The translations under genes and the position numbers were made by a program. Shown piece by piece: positions 34,063 through 42,549 of a stretch of 64,000 nucleotides of DNA. Positions within the stretch are counted from its first letter, which is position 1. Each line of letters starts with the position of its first letter. The notes under the pieces were generated by a model. The model was not told the origin of the DNA, ran no database searches, and saw only the letters and a program-made list of their open reading frames with translations. The stretch lies in NCBI RefSeq assembly GCF_023008165.1, contig NZ_JAKQZA010000009.1, positions 62,001 to 126,000 of the forward strand, in the 5' to 3' direction. This DNA comes from Kordiimonas laminariae. Its GTDB lineage: Bacteria > Pseudomonadota > Alphaproteobacteria > Sphingomonadales > Kordiimonadaceae.

Positions 34063-35181
34063 GTGGTCAGTAAAGAACTGCAAGATCTATTGATGCTTGC
34101 TCGGGAGAAATCTTCCGATGCACGTAATAGGCTTGTGGAGAATATTACAGACCTCTTCCTTACCGATCATGGGCGCTTAAGTGAACACGAGCGCGCTCTT
34201 ATGTCGGATATCCTTGGTAAACTTGTTACGCAGGTTGAGAAGGATATCCGCAAAGAGCTGGTAAATGCGCTTACCGTTACCGGTATTGAATTACCAGATA
34301 TTGTTACCATCCTTGCCAGTGATGAAATCGAGATTGCAAGACCTCTTCTTGAAAAGAGTGTGTTGTTGAAAGATCCTGATCTCATTGAAATTATTCGCAT
34401 GCGTACAGATGAACACCGTATGGCAATAGCTATGCGGGAAGATGTATCTGAAACCGTAAGTAATGCGCTTGTAGAATACGGGAGCGAGGATGTTGTTGAA
34501 ATGCTTCTGAATAATCATGACAGCACATTGTCAAAACGCGCTATGGAGTATTTGGTTGCCGAAAGCCGCCGAGTTGACCGTTTTCAAGAGCCACTTCTTG
34601 GGCGTACTGACCTTCCAGATGATCTGGCATATCGCATGTACTGGTGGGTATCTGCTGCTCTGAGGAAACAAATACTAAATGATTATGCGGTAGACCCAGT
34701 GATTTTCGAGCAAGCGGTGAAACGAGCCGCGAATAGCGCCATTATTGATCAAGGTGATGATCAAGGCGCTTATGTGCGTGCGCAGCGTCTGGTTCGCAAA
34801 ATGATGGAAAACGGTGAGCTTACAGTTCAGTTTCTTATCAATGCGCTTAGGCAGCAACGCGTAGCAATTTTTGTCGCTGGAATGGCTGAGCTTAGCGGCA
34901 TTAATTTCCGCACATCATGGCGTATTTTCTCTGATAAAGGTGGTGAAAGTTTTGCGATCCTTGCCAAAGCTGTTGGCGTGGACCGTAACCAATTCACATC
35001 AATATACTTACTTGTTGTACAGGCCCGGGAAGGGGGGGCTGTGAAATCCCCTGGGGTTCTAAAAGATATATTGGCACTCTTTGATAAAATTACTGAAGCA
35101 AATGCCAAAGGTGCTTTGCAGGTTTGGCAGCGTGATAGTGCCTATCAGGAAGCTATCGAAGAATTAGAAAAAGTGGGGTAG
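34063..35181 (+). CDS. DUF2336 family protein
   Basis: A 372-residue, mostly helical soluble protein in the alphaproteobacteria-restricted DUF2336 family. Repeated helical, HEAT-like units: LSEHERALMSDILGKLVTQV, ELPDIVTILASDEIEIARPL, then LNNHDSTLSKRAMEYLVAES and a C-terminal half with AIFVAGMAELSGINFRTSWR. No membrane segment or enzyme motif. The role is unknown; relatives are often near sensor kinases. The GTG start has GGGAG about 10 bases upstream. The histidine kinase follows 36 bases later on the same strand, suggesting one unit driven by the GANTC-rich leader. Confidence 0.85.
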   Translation: MVSKELQDLLMLAREKSSDARNRLVENITDLFLTDHGRLSEHERALMSDILGKLVTQVEKDIRKELVNALTVTGIELPDIVTILASDEIEIARPLLEKSVLLKDPDLIEIIRMRTDEHRMAIAMREDVSETVSNALVEYGSEDVVEMLLNNHDSTLSKRAMEYLVAESRRVDRFQEPLLGRTDLPDDLAYRMYWWVSAALRKQILNDYAVDPVIFEQAVKRAANSAIIDQGDDQGAYVRAQRLVRKMMENGELTVQFLINALRQQRVAIFVAGMAELSGINFRTSWRIFSDKGGESFAILAKAVGVDRNQFTSIYLLVVQAREGGAVKSPGVLKDILALFDKITEANAKGALQVWQRDSAYQEAIEELEKVG

Positions 35182-35217
35182 CGAGGCAAGTATGGGGCTT
35201 GTTGAGCAAGGGATAAA

Positions 35218-36921
35218 ATGGCAGAAAAACCTTTTCATGATCAAAAGATCGTAGACCTAGCAAACCACAGGGCTGACCCTGCGGACGGAGCTTTTGGCGC
35301 GTCCATTACACGTGGGCAAGAACATACCTTGGCGGCGAACGAGCAGGTGATGGACCTGTTGAGTCATATTTTGGTTGATGAAAGTTTGCCATTTTATGTA
35401 ACCGCGCTCGACGGTACGGTTCTACAGGTTAATGATTTTTATAAAAAACTCGATGAGGCCTTACGTGATGTAAGTTTGGCACCGGGGCAGGTTGAACATG
35501 TTGGCAAATACGCTGTTCCTTCACTGAAACCTGTTGTTGAAGATGTGCTGGCGAGTGATACAACAGTAAGATCTGAGGAAGTTGTTCATATTAATGGCCG
35601 TGAGCGTGTGTTCCTTGGCCGGCATTCTCCTATCCGCAATGAACGTAAAGAAATTATTGCAGTTGCAGGCACATACGAAGATGTAACTGTTCAAGTGCGA
35701 GGCATAGAAGAGGCGAATAAAACGCAGGCGCGTTTTCAGGATTTTGCCCGTGCGAGTTCTGACTGGTTTTTTGAATGTGATGATAATATGCGCATTCGCT
35801 CACTCTCTGATCGTTTCACAGCGATTGTAGGGCAACCAGCGAGCTTGTTTGTTGGTTCAAAGTTTGAACAATTCGGTCGGCTGGGCGAAAACCTTGATGG
35901 CCGTATCGACGGGCCTAAGGCTATTCAGTCACGCAAGCCGTTTCGCGAGCAGCTGTTTATTATCAATGAACCAAATGGATCGGAACTGAAGTTCCATCTT
36001 TCAGCAGTCCCTGTATTTGACCGGACAACCGGTGATTTCAGTGGTTACCGCGGTGTTGGTATGGATGTTACCAGCCGCTATGAACAGGTTGAAGAAGCGC
36101 GTGGCATTCGCGAAAACCTGGAAAGCTTGCTTGCTGAATTAACACGTAAAAATATGGCACTTGATATCGCGAGCGAGCAGGCGACAAGTGCGCTACGCGC
36201 GAAGAATGAATTTCTTGCTGCTATGAGCCATGAGCTCAGAACACCGCTTAATGCGATTATCGGTTTTGCTGAAGCGTTTGAACAGCAAACCTTTGGAAAG
36301 CTTGATGAAGCTTATATTGGTTATGCTAAAGATATCAGGAAATCTGGGCAGCATCTTTTGGGGCTTATTAACGATATTCTTGATGTTGCTGTTATTGAAA
36401 GCGGTGGCTTATCGCTGAAGATCGATGATCTTTCGCTTGATGTACTTATTGAAAAAGCTGTTCATATGAATATGGAAGCTGCACGCCAGAAGGGGCTGAA
36501 TATTGATGCCCTTGAGGTTGTTACAGAGGCTGTTGTACGGGCAGATGATCGCCGTTTGACCCAGATTTTGGTGAACCTGCTTTCCAATGCTGTGAAGTTT
36601 ACAAAAGAAGGCGGCTCAATTGGTATTAGCTTGTCTGAGGATAGTGTGAAGAAGCAGGTTGATATTACGGTGTGGGATACTGGTATTGGTATTTCTGCAA
36701 GTAACCTTGCGCATGTATTTGAAAAATTCCATCAGGTGAAAGACCATATTTATTCACGTTCTCAGGAAGGTACCGGCCTTGGTCTTCATATCTCTCGAGA
36801 GCTGGCACGTAAAATGGGTGGTGACCTGACAGTTGTTAGTGTGGAGGGCGAGGGGAGCCGTTTCACAGTAACTGTACCACTTGCCGATGGTGTATCTGCT
36901 GACGATCTGGACTTTATCTAA
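35218..36921 (+). CDS. PAS-domain sensor histidine kinase
   Basis: A 567-residue soluble kinase. Two PAS-like segments cover about residues 40-160 and 170-290; a coiled coil (TRKNMALDIASEQATSALRA) leads into HisKA with the phospho-acceptor H338 in AAMSHELRTPLNA. The ATPase shows N-box NLLSNAVKFTKEGG, G1 DTGIGIS, F-box FEKFHQV and G2 GTGLGLHI. No membrane segment or receiver domain. Likely reports cytoplasmic signals; its response regulator is not in this window. Domain style is like PleC/DivJ-related cell-cycle kinases, which would fit the GANTC-rich control region, but this is inference. Confidence 0.92.
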   Translation: MAEKPFHDQKIVDLANHRADPADGAFGASITRGQEHTLAANEQVMDLLSHILVDESLPFYVTALDGTVLQVNDFYKKLDEALRDVSLAPGQVEHVGKYAVPSLKPVVEDVLASDTTVRSEEVVHINGRERVFLGRHSPIRNERKEIIAVAGTYEDVTVQVRGIEEANKTQARFQDFARASSDWFFECDDNMRIRSLSDRFTAIVGQPASLFVGSKFEQFGRLGENLDGRIDGPKAIQSRKPFREQLFIINEPNGSELKFHLSAVPVFDRTTGDFSGYRGVGMDVTSRYEQVEEARGIRENLESLLAELTRKNMALDIASEQATSALRAKNEFLAAMSHELRTPLNAIIGFAEAFEQQTFGKLDEAYIGYAKDIRKSGQHLLGLINDILDVAVIESGGLSLKIDDLSLDVLIEKAVHMNMEAARQKGLNIDALEVVTEAVVRADDRRLTQILVNLLSNAVKFTKEGGSIGISLSEDSVKKQVDITVWDTGIGISASNLAHVFEKFHQVKDHIYSRSQEGTGLGLHISRELARKMGGDLTVVSVEGEGSRFTVTVPLADGVSADDLDFI

Positions 36922-36966
36922 GAATTAAAAAAGCCCAAAAGGGCATTCCCTATAAAGGGACGGGAG

Positions 36967-37004
36967 CAGGCCTCTGTGAGATATCACGGAGGCCTGTTAT
37001 TTTT
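36967..37004. terminator. Terminator between the kinase and the CPBP gene
   Basis: CAGGCCTCTGTGA / TCACGGAGGCCTG pair over 13 bp with one G-T wobble around a 4-base loop, followed by T-rich sequence. The convergent CPBP gene stops just inside the T-tract. Confidence 0.85.
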
Positions 37005-37785
37005 ATGTTGCTTTAAGATCAGCCTTCTTAAGGCAGTAGATGCCCGGCAGACCACATGCGATAAATATAATTATTACTGCTACTGCATAGCCGCCAATAT
37101 CACCTGCGCTTTGTTCATAACCGGGCAGGAAGAAGCTATTGATGCTGCCGCTGGCATTTATGAGGGTGTGAGCAATGATAGGTATCCAGATATTGCGGGT
37201 GTAGGCTGCAATTCCCGCAAAACATATACCGAAGATGGTAGCATAGATAACCTGAGCTCCGGTATCTACGAGAGGTGCTTCTGTTAGATTGAGAAAGTGC
37301 AGGATCCCGAAAATCCCTGCTTGTACCAGCGCTGCTTTAAAAAGCCCTGAACGGGTATCCGCCCAGGCGTTAAAGAGCAGGAAGAAACAGAAGCCACGGA
37401 GTAGTGTTTCTTCGAAAAGGCCCGTTGAGAAATTCCCTAATATCCACCCTGCAATACTTGTGGTGCTGAATTCCAGAGTGCTAAAATCAAAGGAGGCCAA
37501 GTTTAGTGAACAAACAAGCGCCGTTGGGATGATAGCTAGAAGCCAGTACCGGAACTGGCGACCAGTGGGTTTGGTGAACCATGCATCTCGAAGCCAATTT
37601 AGCTTGAATAGTGTGATAATGATGGTGATGGCTATAAAATACCGAAGGATAGCCTTGGTGATATCCTGATCAATTCCCATGTTGCCGAACAGTTTCGGAA
37701 TAAAAAGTAGAGAGAGGATGGATGCGGTGATGCCAGCTATTGAGCTGATCACCGGACGTGATCTTAATGTATGTTTAAGGTTCAT
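37003..37785 (-). CDS. CPBP family intramembrane metalloprotease
   Basis: A 260-residue membrane protein with seven to eight hydrophobic segments and the CPBP motifs: FEETLLRGF (EExxxR) near residue 123, FGILHFLNL near 158, and IPIIAHTLINA near 203, giving the Glu/His/Asn active-site set. The substrate is unknown. It is convergent with the kinase and upstream of no obvious partner; nadK lies 95 bases away, head-on at its 3' end. One of three CPBP proteins in the window. Confidence 0.87.
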   Translation of the reverse strand: MNLKHTLRSRPVISSIAGITASILSLLFIPKLFGNMGIDQDITKAILRYFIAITIIITLFKLNWLRDAWFTKPTGRQFRYWLLAIIPTALVCSLNLASFDFSTLEFSTTSIAGWILGNFSTGLFEETLLRGFCFFLLFNAWADTRSGLFKAALVQAGIFGILHFLNLTEAPLVDTGAQVIYATIFGICFAGIAAYTRNIWIPIIAHTLINASGSINSFFLPGYEQSAGDIGGYAVAVIIIFIACGLPGIYCLKKADLKAT

Positions 37786-37880
37786 TTTCGCTAGTCGTAT
37801 ATGTGTTTTTGTTATATCGGCTTAATGTCGTACCTACACATATAAGATAAATATTATTGTTTTGCGATAATTATTTTATG

Positions 37881-38639
37881 TTAATTAGCAAATTGCTCTG
37901 TAAAGATACGTTCCGCGAGAGTGTGTTCAGCATCAAAAAGAAGGTTCAGTTTTGTTTGTCTGTCCTCTTCAATAACCACATGGCGTACATCGCGCACTTC
38001 ATGCATATCTGCCACAGCAGATACAGGGCGTTTCTGTGGTTGATTGATTGTAAGCTCAACAGAAACGTGGTGTGGAAGCAAGGCCCCACGCCAGCGGCGC
38101 GGCCGGAATGCGGAAATTGGAGTAAGTGCCAAAAGGTCAGAGCCCAGCGGAATAATGGGGCCATGGGCGGAGAGGTTGTAAGCCGTGCTGCCCGCGGGGG
38201 TGGCGACAAGAACCCCATCGCCAACTAGCTCGGGAAGACGTACCTTACCGTCAATGGCAACACGGATATTAGCGGCTTGCCGTGTTTCCCTGAGAAGAGA
38301 GATTTCATTAATTGCAAGATGTTCAATGATTTCACCATCACATGTGGTGGCACGCATTTTAAGGGGGTGCAGGGTGAATTGATCTGCCTTTGAGATACGG
38401 TCGATAAGGTCTTCTTCAGAATATTCATTCATCAGAAAGCCGACTGTTCCTTTATTCATGCCAAAAATTGGTATATCGCGGCCCATAAATGCATGAAGCG
38501 TTTGCAGCATAAAACCATCACCGCCAAGGGCAATAATAACATCAGCCTCACGTGTGCTCACAGCCCTAAACCTGCTACGCAGTGCCTTTGCTGCATTTGT
38601 TGCTTCACCAAATTCGCTCGCAATAATCGCGATCTTCAT
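37881..38639 (-). CDS. nadK: NAD kinase
   Basis: Phosphorylates NAD to NADP. The 252-residue protein has the GGDG motif ([15 protein letters not shown] near residue 38), [12 protein letters not shown] near 62, and [19 protein letters not shown] near 149, the conserved catalytic and NAD-binding elements. It is on the short side, as usual in alphaproteobacteria. Single gene. Confidence 0.95.
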   Translation of the reverse strand: MKIAIIASEFGEATNAAKALRSRFRAVSTREADVIIALGGDGFMLQTLHAFMGRDIPIFGMNKGTVGFLMNEYSEEDLIDRISKADQFTLHPLKMRATTCDGEIIEHLAINEISLLRETRQAANIRVAIDGKVRLPELVGDGVLVATPAGSTAYNLSAHGPIIPLGSDLLALTPISAFRPRRWRGALLPHHVSVELTINQPQKRPVSAVADMHEVRDVRHVVIEEDRQTKLNLLFDAEHTLAERIFTEQFAN

Positions 38640-38808
38640 ACATCCAACCCCTTACGAATTGGTCATTACTATAGGTCAAAATCTCTTATGTGCGAGAAGT
38701 ATTTCCATGTGGAGCAGTAAACAGCGAAGAAAGCTGTTGTACTTAGCCTTCAGGCACGTATCCTCATACCTCTATGGGAATTTAATCTAAATCAAATTTT
38801 GTGTGACC

Positions 38809-38874
38809 ATGGCTAAAAAATTTCTATTGATATAGGTTTTTCTCAGTAGCCTGAAGCTACTTGCTCAAGAGACT
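38809..38874 (+). other. Signal-peptide remnant cut by an in-frame TAG before the dipeptidase
   Basis: In the same frame as the dipeptidase, an ATG at 38809 gives MAKKFLLI, then a TAG at 38833-38835, then VFLSSLKLLAQET running straight into the ATG at 38875. Without the stop this is a good Sec signal peptide with an A-Q-E cleavage region. One base change (for example TAG from TGG or CAG) would explain it. Confidence 0.6.
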
Positions 38875-39489
38875 ATGCCCGATGGTTTTGTGGACATCAG
38901 TGAAGCTATTCCAACTATTCAGGTTGAAGCGCGTTATGCAGGTTTTGATAATTTTGTAGGGCAACCGATAGACGGTTATGATGCGCATAAAGTTATTGTA
39001 TCTCAAGAGGTTGCTCTAGCATTAAAAGCCGTGCAGGCTGAGTTGGTACAGCAAGGCATGTCGCTTAAAATATACGATGGATACCGGCCACAGCGTGCTG
39101 TGGACCATTTTGTAAGGTGGGCGCAGGATGAAAACGATACGCTTAACAAGCATAAATTTTACCCAGCTGTGCCTAAGTCAAAATTGTTTGAACTTGGTTA
39201 TATAGCTGCACGTTCTGGGCATAGCAGGGGCGGGTCAGTGGATGTAACCATTGTGCAGGTAACTCATGATGTGTGGGTTGATCTGGATATGGGGAGTTCC
39301 TGGGATTTATTTGACCCGAAATCACACCCATCTTCTGATGAGGTGTCTGAAACAGCTCGGCAAAACAGACAAAAACTAGCAAACCTAATGATAAAGTATG
39401 GGTTTAAGCCCTATGCGGAAGAATGGTGGCACTTTACACTGAAAGCTGAGCCTTATCCCGAAACCTATTTTAATTTCTCTATTAAATAG
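38875..39489 (+). CDS. D-alanyl-D-alanine dipeptidase (VanX family)
   Basis: A 204-residue zinc dipeptidase of the VanX/DdpX family, which hydrolyses D-Ala-D-Ala. Motifs: YDGYRPQRAVDHF near residue 65, the zinc/His motif SGHSRGGSVDVT near 114, and EEWWHF near 182 with the catalytic Glu and third ligand. The family handles D-Ala-D-Ala recycling or, in resistance operons, vancomycin response; no van genes are nearby. The present start is ATG 38875, with only a weak ribosome site (AAGAG). Upstream sequence encodes an interrupted signal peptide, so the enzyme may once have been periplasmic and now be cytoplasmic or poorly expressed. Confidence 0.87.
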   Translation: MPDGFVDISEAIPTIQVEARYAGFDNFVGQPIDGYDAHKVIVSQEVALALKAVQAELVQQGMSLKIYDGYRPQRAVDHFVRWAQDENDTLNKHKFYPAVPKSKLFELGYIAARSGHSRGGSVDVTIVQVTHDVWVDLDMGSSWDLFDPKSHPSSDEVSETARQNRQKLANLMIKYGFKPYAEEWWHFTLKAEPYPETYFNFSIK

Positions 39490-39495
39490 AGAGCT

Positions 39496-40524
39496 CTAAC
39501 CGCCGGTCTGGCTCATGTGGCGGCCAACTTTACCAACCATTTTGCCATCTGACATAGCAAAATCATGGGCACGTGGTTTGTTGCCGGTTGCCTTATTCAG
39601 GCATTCAGCTAGGGTATCATCAGCGTTTCCGCCTCTAAGCGCTGCACGCAGGTCAACATGATCATCCTGTCCAAGGCACATGTATATGCGCCCGGTGCAG
39701 GTCACTCGCATGCGGTTGCAGCCATCGCAGAAATTGTTGGTAAGTGGTGTAATCAACCCAAGCTTGGTGTTTGTATCATCTACCTTAAAATATCGCGCAG
39801 GACCACCGGTATGATAGCTGGAAGGTGCAAGAGTGAATGTTTTCTCTAGGTCATCCTTCACTTTGGAGAGCGGGAGATATGTATCCTCCCGTGCATCGGC
39901 AACATCACCGAGGGGCATGGTTTCAATCAGCGTGAGATCAACATCCTTTTCAGTGGCCCATTTGAGAAGAGCTGGAAGCTCATCTTCGTTTTTACCGCGC
40001 ATGGCAACAGTGTTGATCTTCACACGAAGGCCAGCTTTTATTGCTGTATCAATACCTCGCAGCACTTGATCAAGTTGATCGCGCCGAGCAGTTTTTTTGA
40101 AGGTTTCTCTATCAAGCGTATCAAGTGAAATATTCACCCTGCGTACGCCTGCGTCATAGAGAGCATCAGCCAATAAAGGTAGTTGGGTGCCATTAGTGGT
40201 GAGAGTTATCTCGTCCAGCTCGCCAGCTTTAACCTTGTCGCCAAGCGCTTTAATCAGCCACATAATGTTTTTACGTACGAGGGGCTCACCGCCTGTAAGC
40301 CGGATGCGCTTCACACCACGTTCGATAAAAGCTTCAGAGACTTTGAGCATTTCTTCCAGTGTCAGCACGTCCTGTTTTGGCAAGAAGACCATATCCTCTG
40401 CCATACAGTATGTGCACCTCAGGTCGCATCTATCTGTTACCGATAGGCGCAAATAGGTGATAACCCGGCCAAATTGATCGGTGAGCCTGTTTGTACTGTT
40501 TGAATTACTTTGAAGTCCTGACAT
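39496..40524 (-). CDS. moaA: GTP 3',8-cyclase
   Basis: Radical SAM enzyme for the first step of molybdenum-cofactor synthesis. The 342-residue protein has the N-terminal cluster motif CDLRCTYC (C-x3-C-x2-C) near residue 33, the glycine-rich LTGGEPLVR near 77, the C-terminal cluster FCDGCNRMRVTC with a later Cys (YMCLG), and ends in the required GG (SQTGG). It converges on the dipeptidase gene with a 6-base gap. No other moa gene is in the window apart from the CinA-like MoCF fold. Confidence 0.96.
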   Translation of the reverse strand: MSGLQSNSNSTNRLTDQFGRVITYLRLSVTDRCDLRCTYCMAEDMVFLPKQDVLTLEEMLKVSEAFIERGVKRIRLTGGEPLVRKNIMWLIKALGDKVKAGELDEITLTTNGTQLPLLADALYDAGVRRVNISLDTLDRETFKKTARRDQLDQVLRGIDTAIKAGLRVKINTVAMRGKNEDELPALLKWATEKDVDLTLIETMPLGDVADAREDTYLPLSKVKDDLEKTFTLAPSSYHTGGPARYFKVDDTNTKLGLITPLTNNFCDGCNRMRVTCTGRIYMCLGQDDHVDLRAALRGGNADDTLAECLNKATGNKPRAHDFAMSDGKMVGKVGRHMSQTGG

Positions 40525-40583
40525 GGCGCTAAAGTGGCGATGAGCACCCGTTTCGTCAAGTCATAGCTGCGTGATTAAAAGAA

Positions 40584-40913
40584 TTACCCTTCATCATCCA
40601 ACAGGGAGCCGAGAGTTTCATCAATAGCCTGAAAGGCTTTGGCGTTGGCCGCGAAAGATTGTTCTTCGGCTCGGAGGTCTGCAAATTGCTGGATAAGAGA
40701 ACCAACAGAAGCGCCGGAAAGGTTGGTGTTATTAACTGTTTGTGCAGTAGTTGGTGCCTCCGTGCTTGTATTCTCACTAGGTGAGCTTTCGACAGCATCC
40801 GAAAAAGAGGAAGAGGCTGCACTGGTGCTGTTCAGGATATCGCGCGCGATTTCTGTTGCGCGGCGTTCCGCCTGCAGTAGCCCATTCTGTGCTGTATTCA
40901 GTGCTTTGATCAT
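40584..40913 (-). CDS. Miniature flagellar rod/hook-family-like protein
   Basis: A 109-residue protein with the two end helices of flagellar rod proteins and almost nothing between. Residues 1-28 (ALNTAQNGLLQAERRATEIA, then RDILN) parallel the rod-family ALxxAxxGLxAxxxRxxxIAxNIAN. The C-terminus (FAANAKAFQAIDETLGSLLD) parallels the FlgC/FlgE YxANAKxIxTxDEMLGxLLD. The middle is Ser/Thr/Ala-rich, low-complexity. It lacks the ANxxT-PGY motif and most of a rod protein, so it could be a cap, adaptor or decoy of flagellar export. About 60 bases separate it from moaA on the same strand. Confidence 0.7.
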   Translation of the reverse strand: MIKALNTAQNGLLQAERRATEIARDILNSTSAASSSFSDAVESSPSENTSTEAPTTAQTVNNTNLSGASVGSLIQQFADLRAEEQSFAANAKAFQAIDETLGSLLDDEG

Positions 40914-41041
40914 GAAGTTGTTATCTCACTTTTCCGAGTTTCCATTATATGGTCGCATCTGAAAATCACGTAAAGATTTATGTACAATTTTATGTAATGC
41001 GCTATTTGACGTAAAAATACGCATGAAAGATGGAGCGAACG

Positions 41042-41677
41042 ATGCAGCTTGATGTGGTGATAGATGTTGTCTGCCCTTGGTGTTATCTGGGAAAACGTCA
41101 GCTTGATAAAGCAATGGAAATGCGTCCTGGGGTAATAACTGATCTCAGGTATCGTCCTTATCAACTAGGCCCGGATACGCCGCCTGAAGGTGTTGACCGT
41201 GCGGAATATTATGCGAAGAAATTTGGTGATAGTCCCCAGCTGAAAGCGGGTCGTGAGCATCTACTGAAGGTTGGAGAAACACTGGGTATTACCTTCGATT
41301 TTGAAAGCAAATGTACCATTGGTAATACGCTTGATGCTCATAGACTTATCCGCTGGGCATACTCGTCAGGGGTGCAGGCTGAAGTGGCAGACCGCATCAT
41401 GCAGCTTTATTTCGAAGAATGTCAGTTTATTGGTGATCGTGAATTATTGGTATCGATCGCGGTTGAAAAAGGGATGGACGGTACGCTCGTTGCTGATCTT
41501 TTGGCATCAGATAAAGATATCGCCGAAGTAAAAGGTGAAGTTCAGGCTGCACAGCAAATGGGTGTTACCGGTGTGCCTATGTTTATCTTTGATAACAAAG
41601 CAGGTGTTTCTGGCGCACAAGAAGCAAATGTGCTTGCGGGTGTTATTGATAAATTGCAGGCAGAAAAACGGGCCTAA
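41042..41677 (+). CDS. DsbA-family oxidoreductase (FrnE-like)
   Basis: A 211-residue thioredoxin-fold protein. The CPWC redox motif (DVVCPWCYLGKRQL) sits near residue 10 and the cis-Pro loop in VTGVPMFIFDNK near 177. An insert of helices between the halves is as in FrnE/2-hydroxychromene isomerase-like members. No signal peptide, so it acts in the cytoplasm; disulphide or glutathione-linked isomerase roles are possible. The start at 41042 has GGAG 6 bases upstream, which overlaps an earlier in-frame ATG at 41030. Confidence 0.92.
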   Translation: MQLDVVIDVVCPWCYLGKRQLDKAMEMRPGVITDLRYRPYQLGPDTPPEGVDRAEYYAKKFGDSPQLKAGREHLLKVGETLGITFDFESKCTIGNTLDAHRLIRWAYSSGVQAEVADRIMQLYFEECQFIGDRELLVSIAVEKGMDGTLVADLLASDKDIAEVKGEVQAAQQMGVTGVPMFIFDNKAGVSGAQEANVLAGVIDKLQAEKRA

Positions 41678-41686
41678 TTAAATGAA

Positions 41687-41713
41687 GAGACGGCTCCGGG
41701 GCAGAGCCGTCTC
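41687..41713. terminator. Hairpin after the DsbA-like gene
   Basis: GAGACGGCTC / GAGCCGTCTC pair over 10 bp around a 7-base loop, 9 bases after the stop. The T-tract is poor on both strands. Confidence 0.65.
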
Positions 41714-41803
41714 AAAAGCCCGCAACTAAGCAGAGACATCACTGGGCGTTTGACCATAGGGAACGTCAAACAGGGAACGTGATGAGTTGCGGTGCTCCCT
41801 TAT

Positions 41804-42352
41804 TTAGAATTTGAAGATCAGGCCCGTTTTAGCGGCCCAGCCACTGGTGTCGTTACCATATGTTGTGTAATCACCGCTCAGGCGCAGGCTTACGTTTTCG
41901 TTGATGGCACGTTCATAACCACCACCAAAGCGCCAGCCGCCGTCGTTAAAGGCATTGTTTTCGCCTGCTGGGTTGAAGCGAGTTCTGGCATAGCCTGCTT
42001 TACCGTAAATTAGGTTTGCACCATCATCGCCGAAAGCTGTACCAAGTGTTAGAGATGTGCTCCATTCATACTTGGTTGTGATACCCGCCGCATTGTTATT
42101 ATAGCCAGTGTCACCAAATGTACCTTCAAGGCCAACTACAAGGCCGTTATCCATCTGGCTTCTGAAACCAAGGATACCACCATAATAGAGGCTACGGTCG
42201 CGCTTAACGTCGCCACTGCGTTTCGTTAAATCAAGTCCGGCTTCAATACCGCCATATAGACCGTCAAATTTTTTGTCGTCGTCAGCTTGTGCTGCGCCCG
42301 CTAAACCAAAAGAAACTACTGCTGCTGTCAAAATTGTTTTTGTAAATTTCAT
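41804..42352 (-). CDS. Outer-membrane beta-barrel protein
   Basis: A 182-residue protein with signal peptide (FTKTILTAAVVSFGLAGAAQA) and an eight-strand OmpA/porin-like barrel. Strand-like segments FDGLYGGIEAGLDL, YYGGILGFRSQMDNGLVVGL, STSLTLGTAFGDDGANLIYG and KAGYARTRF are followed by a terminal strand AKTGLIFKF ending in Phe, the signal for Bam insertion. The pattern is of small Omp25/31-type proteins common in alphaproteobacteria. The start at 42352 has GAGGAGG at ideal spacing; upstream codons lack a site. A 16-base palindrome lies about 140 bases upstream. Confidence 0.88.
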   Translation of the reverse strand: MKFTKTILTAAVVSFGLAGAAQADDDKKFDGLYGGIEAGLDLTKRSGDVKRDRSLYYGGILGFRSQMDNGLVVGLEGTFGDTGYNNNAAGITTKYEWSTSLTLGTAFGDDGANLIYGKAGYARTRFNPAGENNAFNDGGWRFGGGYERAINENVSLRLSGDYTTYGNDTSGWAAKTGLIFKF

Positions 42353-42491
42353 TATGTCCTCCTCAGGTACATCTTTGTTGGCCACATAATCGTTCGGCCT
42401 CGATGAATTTGAATATCAGGGTAGACTAGGGCAGAGATTGGGACGGAAATTGACGATATAAAGAAAGATTAGGGCAAATTGGGGCATTTTG

Positions 42492-42507
42492 CTGAACATC
42501 TGTTCAG
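42492..42507. promoter_or_regulatory. Perfect palindrome between mfd and the outer-membrane gene
   Basis: CTGAACA-TC-TGTTCAG is a 7-bp perfect inverted repeat, about 140 bases upstream of the outer-membrane gene and about 5 bases from the mfd terminator. The TGAACA arms recall, but do not match, alphaproteobacterial LexA (GAAC-N7-GAAC direct repeat). The regulator is unknown. Confidence 0.35.
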
Positions 42508-42511
42508 AAAT

Positions 42512-42536
42512 AGAAAAAGCGCCACATGAGCGCCTT
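42512..42536 (-). terminator. Intrinsic terminator of mfd
   Basis: On the minus strand AAGGCGC / GCGCTTT form a 7-bp stem (one wobble) around a 7-base loop, followed by a run of T. It is 14 bases downstream of the mfd stop. Confidence 0.8.
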
Positions 42537-42549
42537 ATTCCGTGAAATA

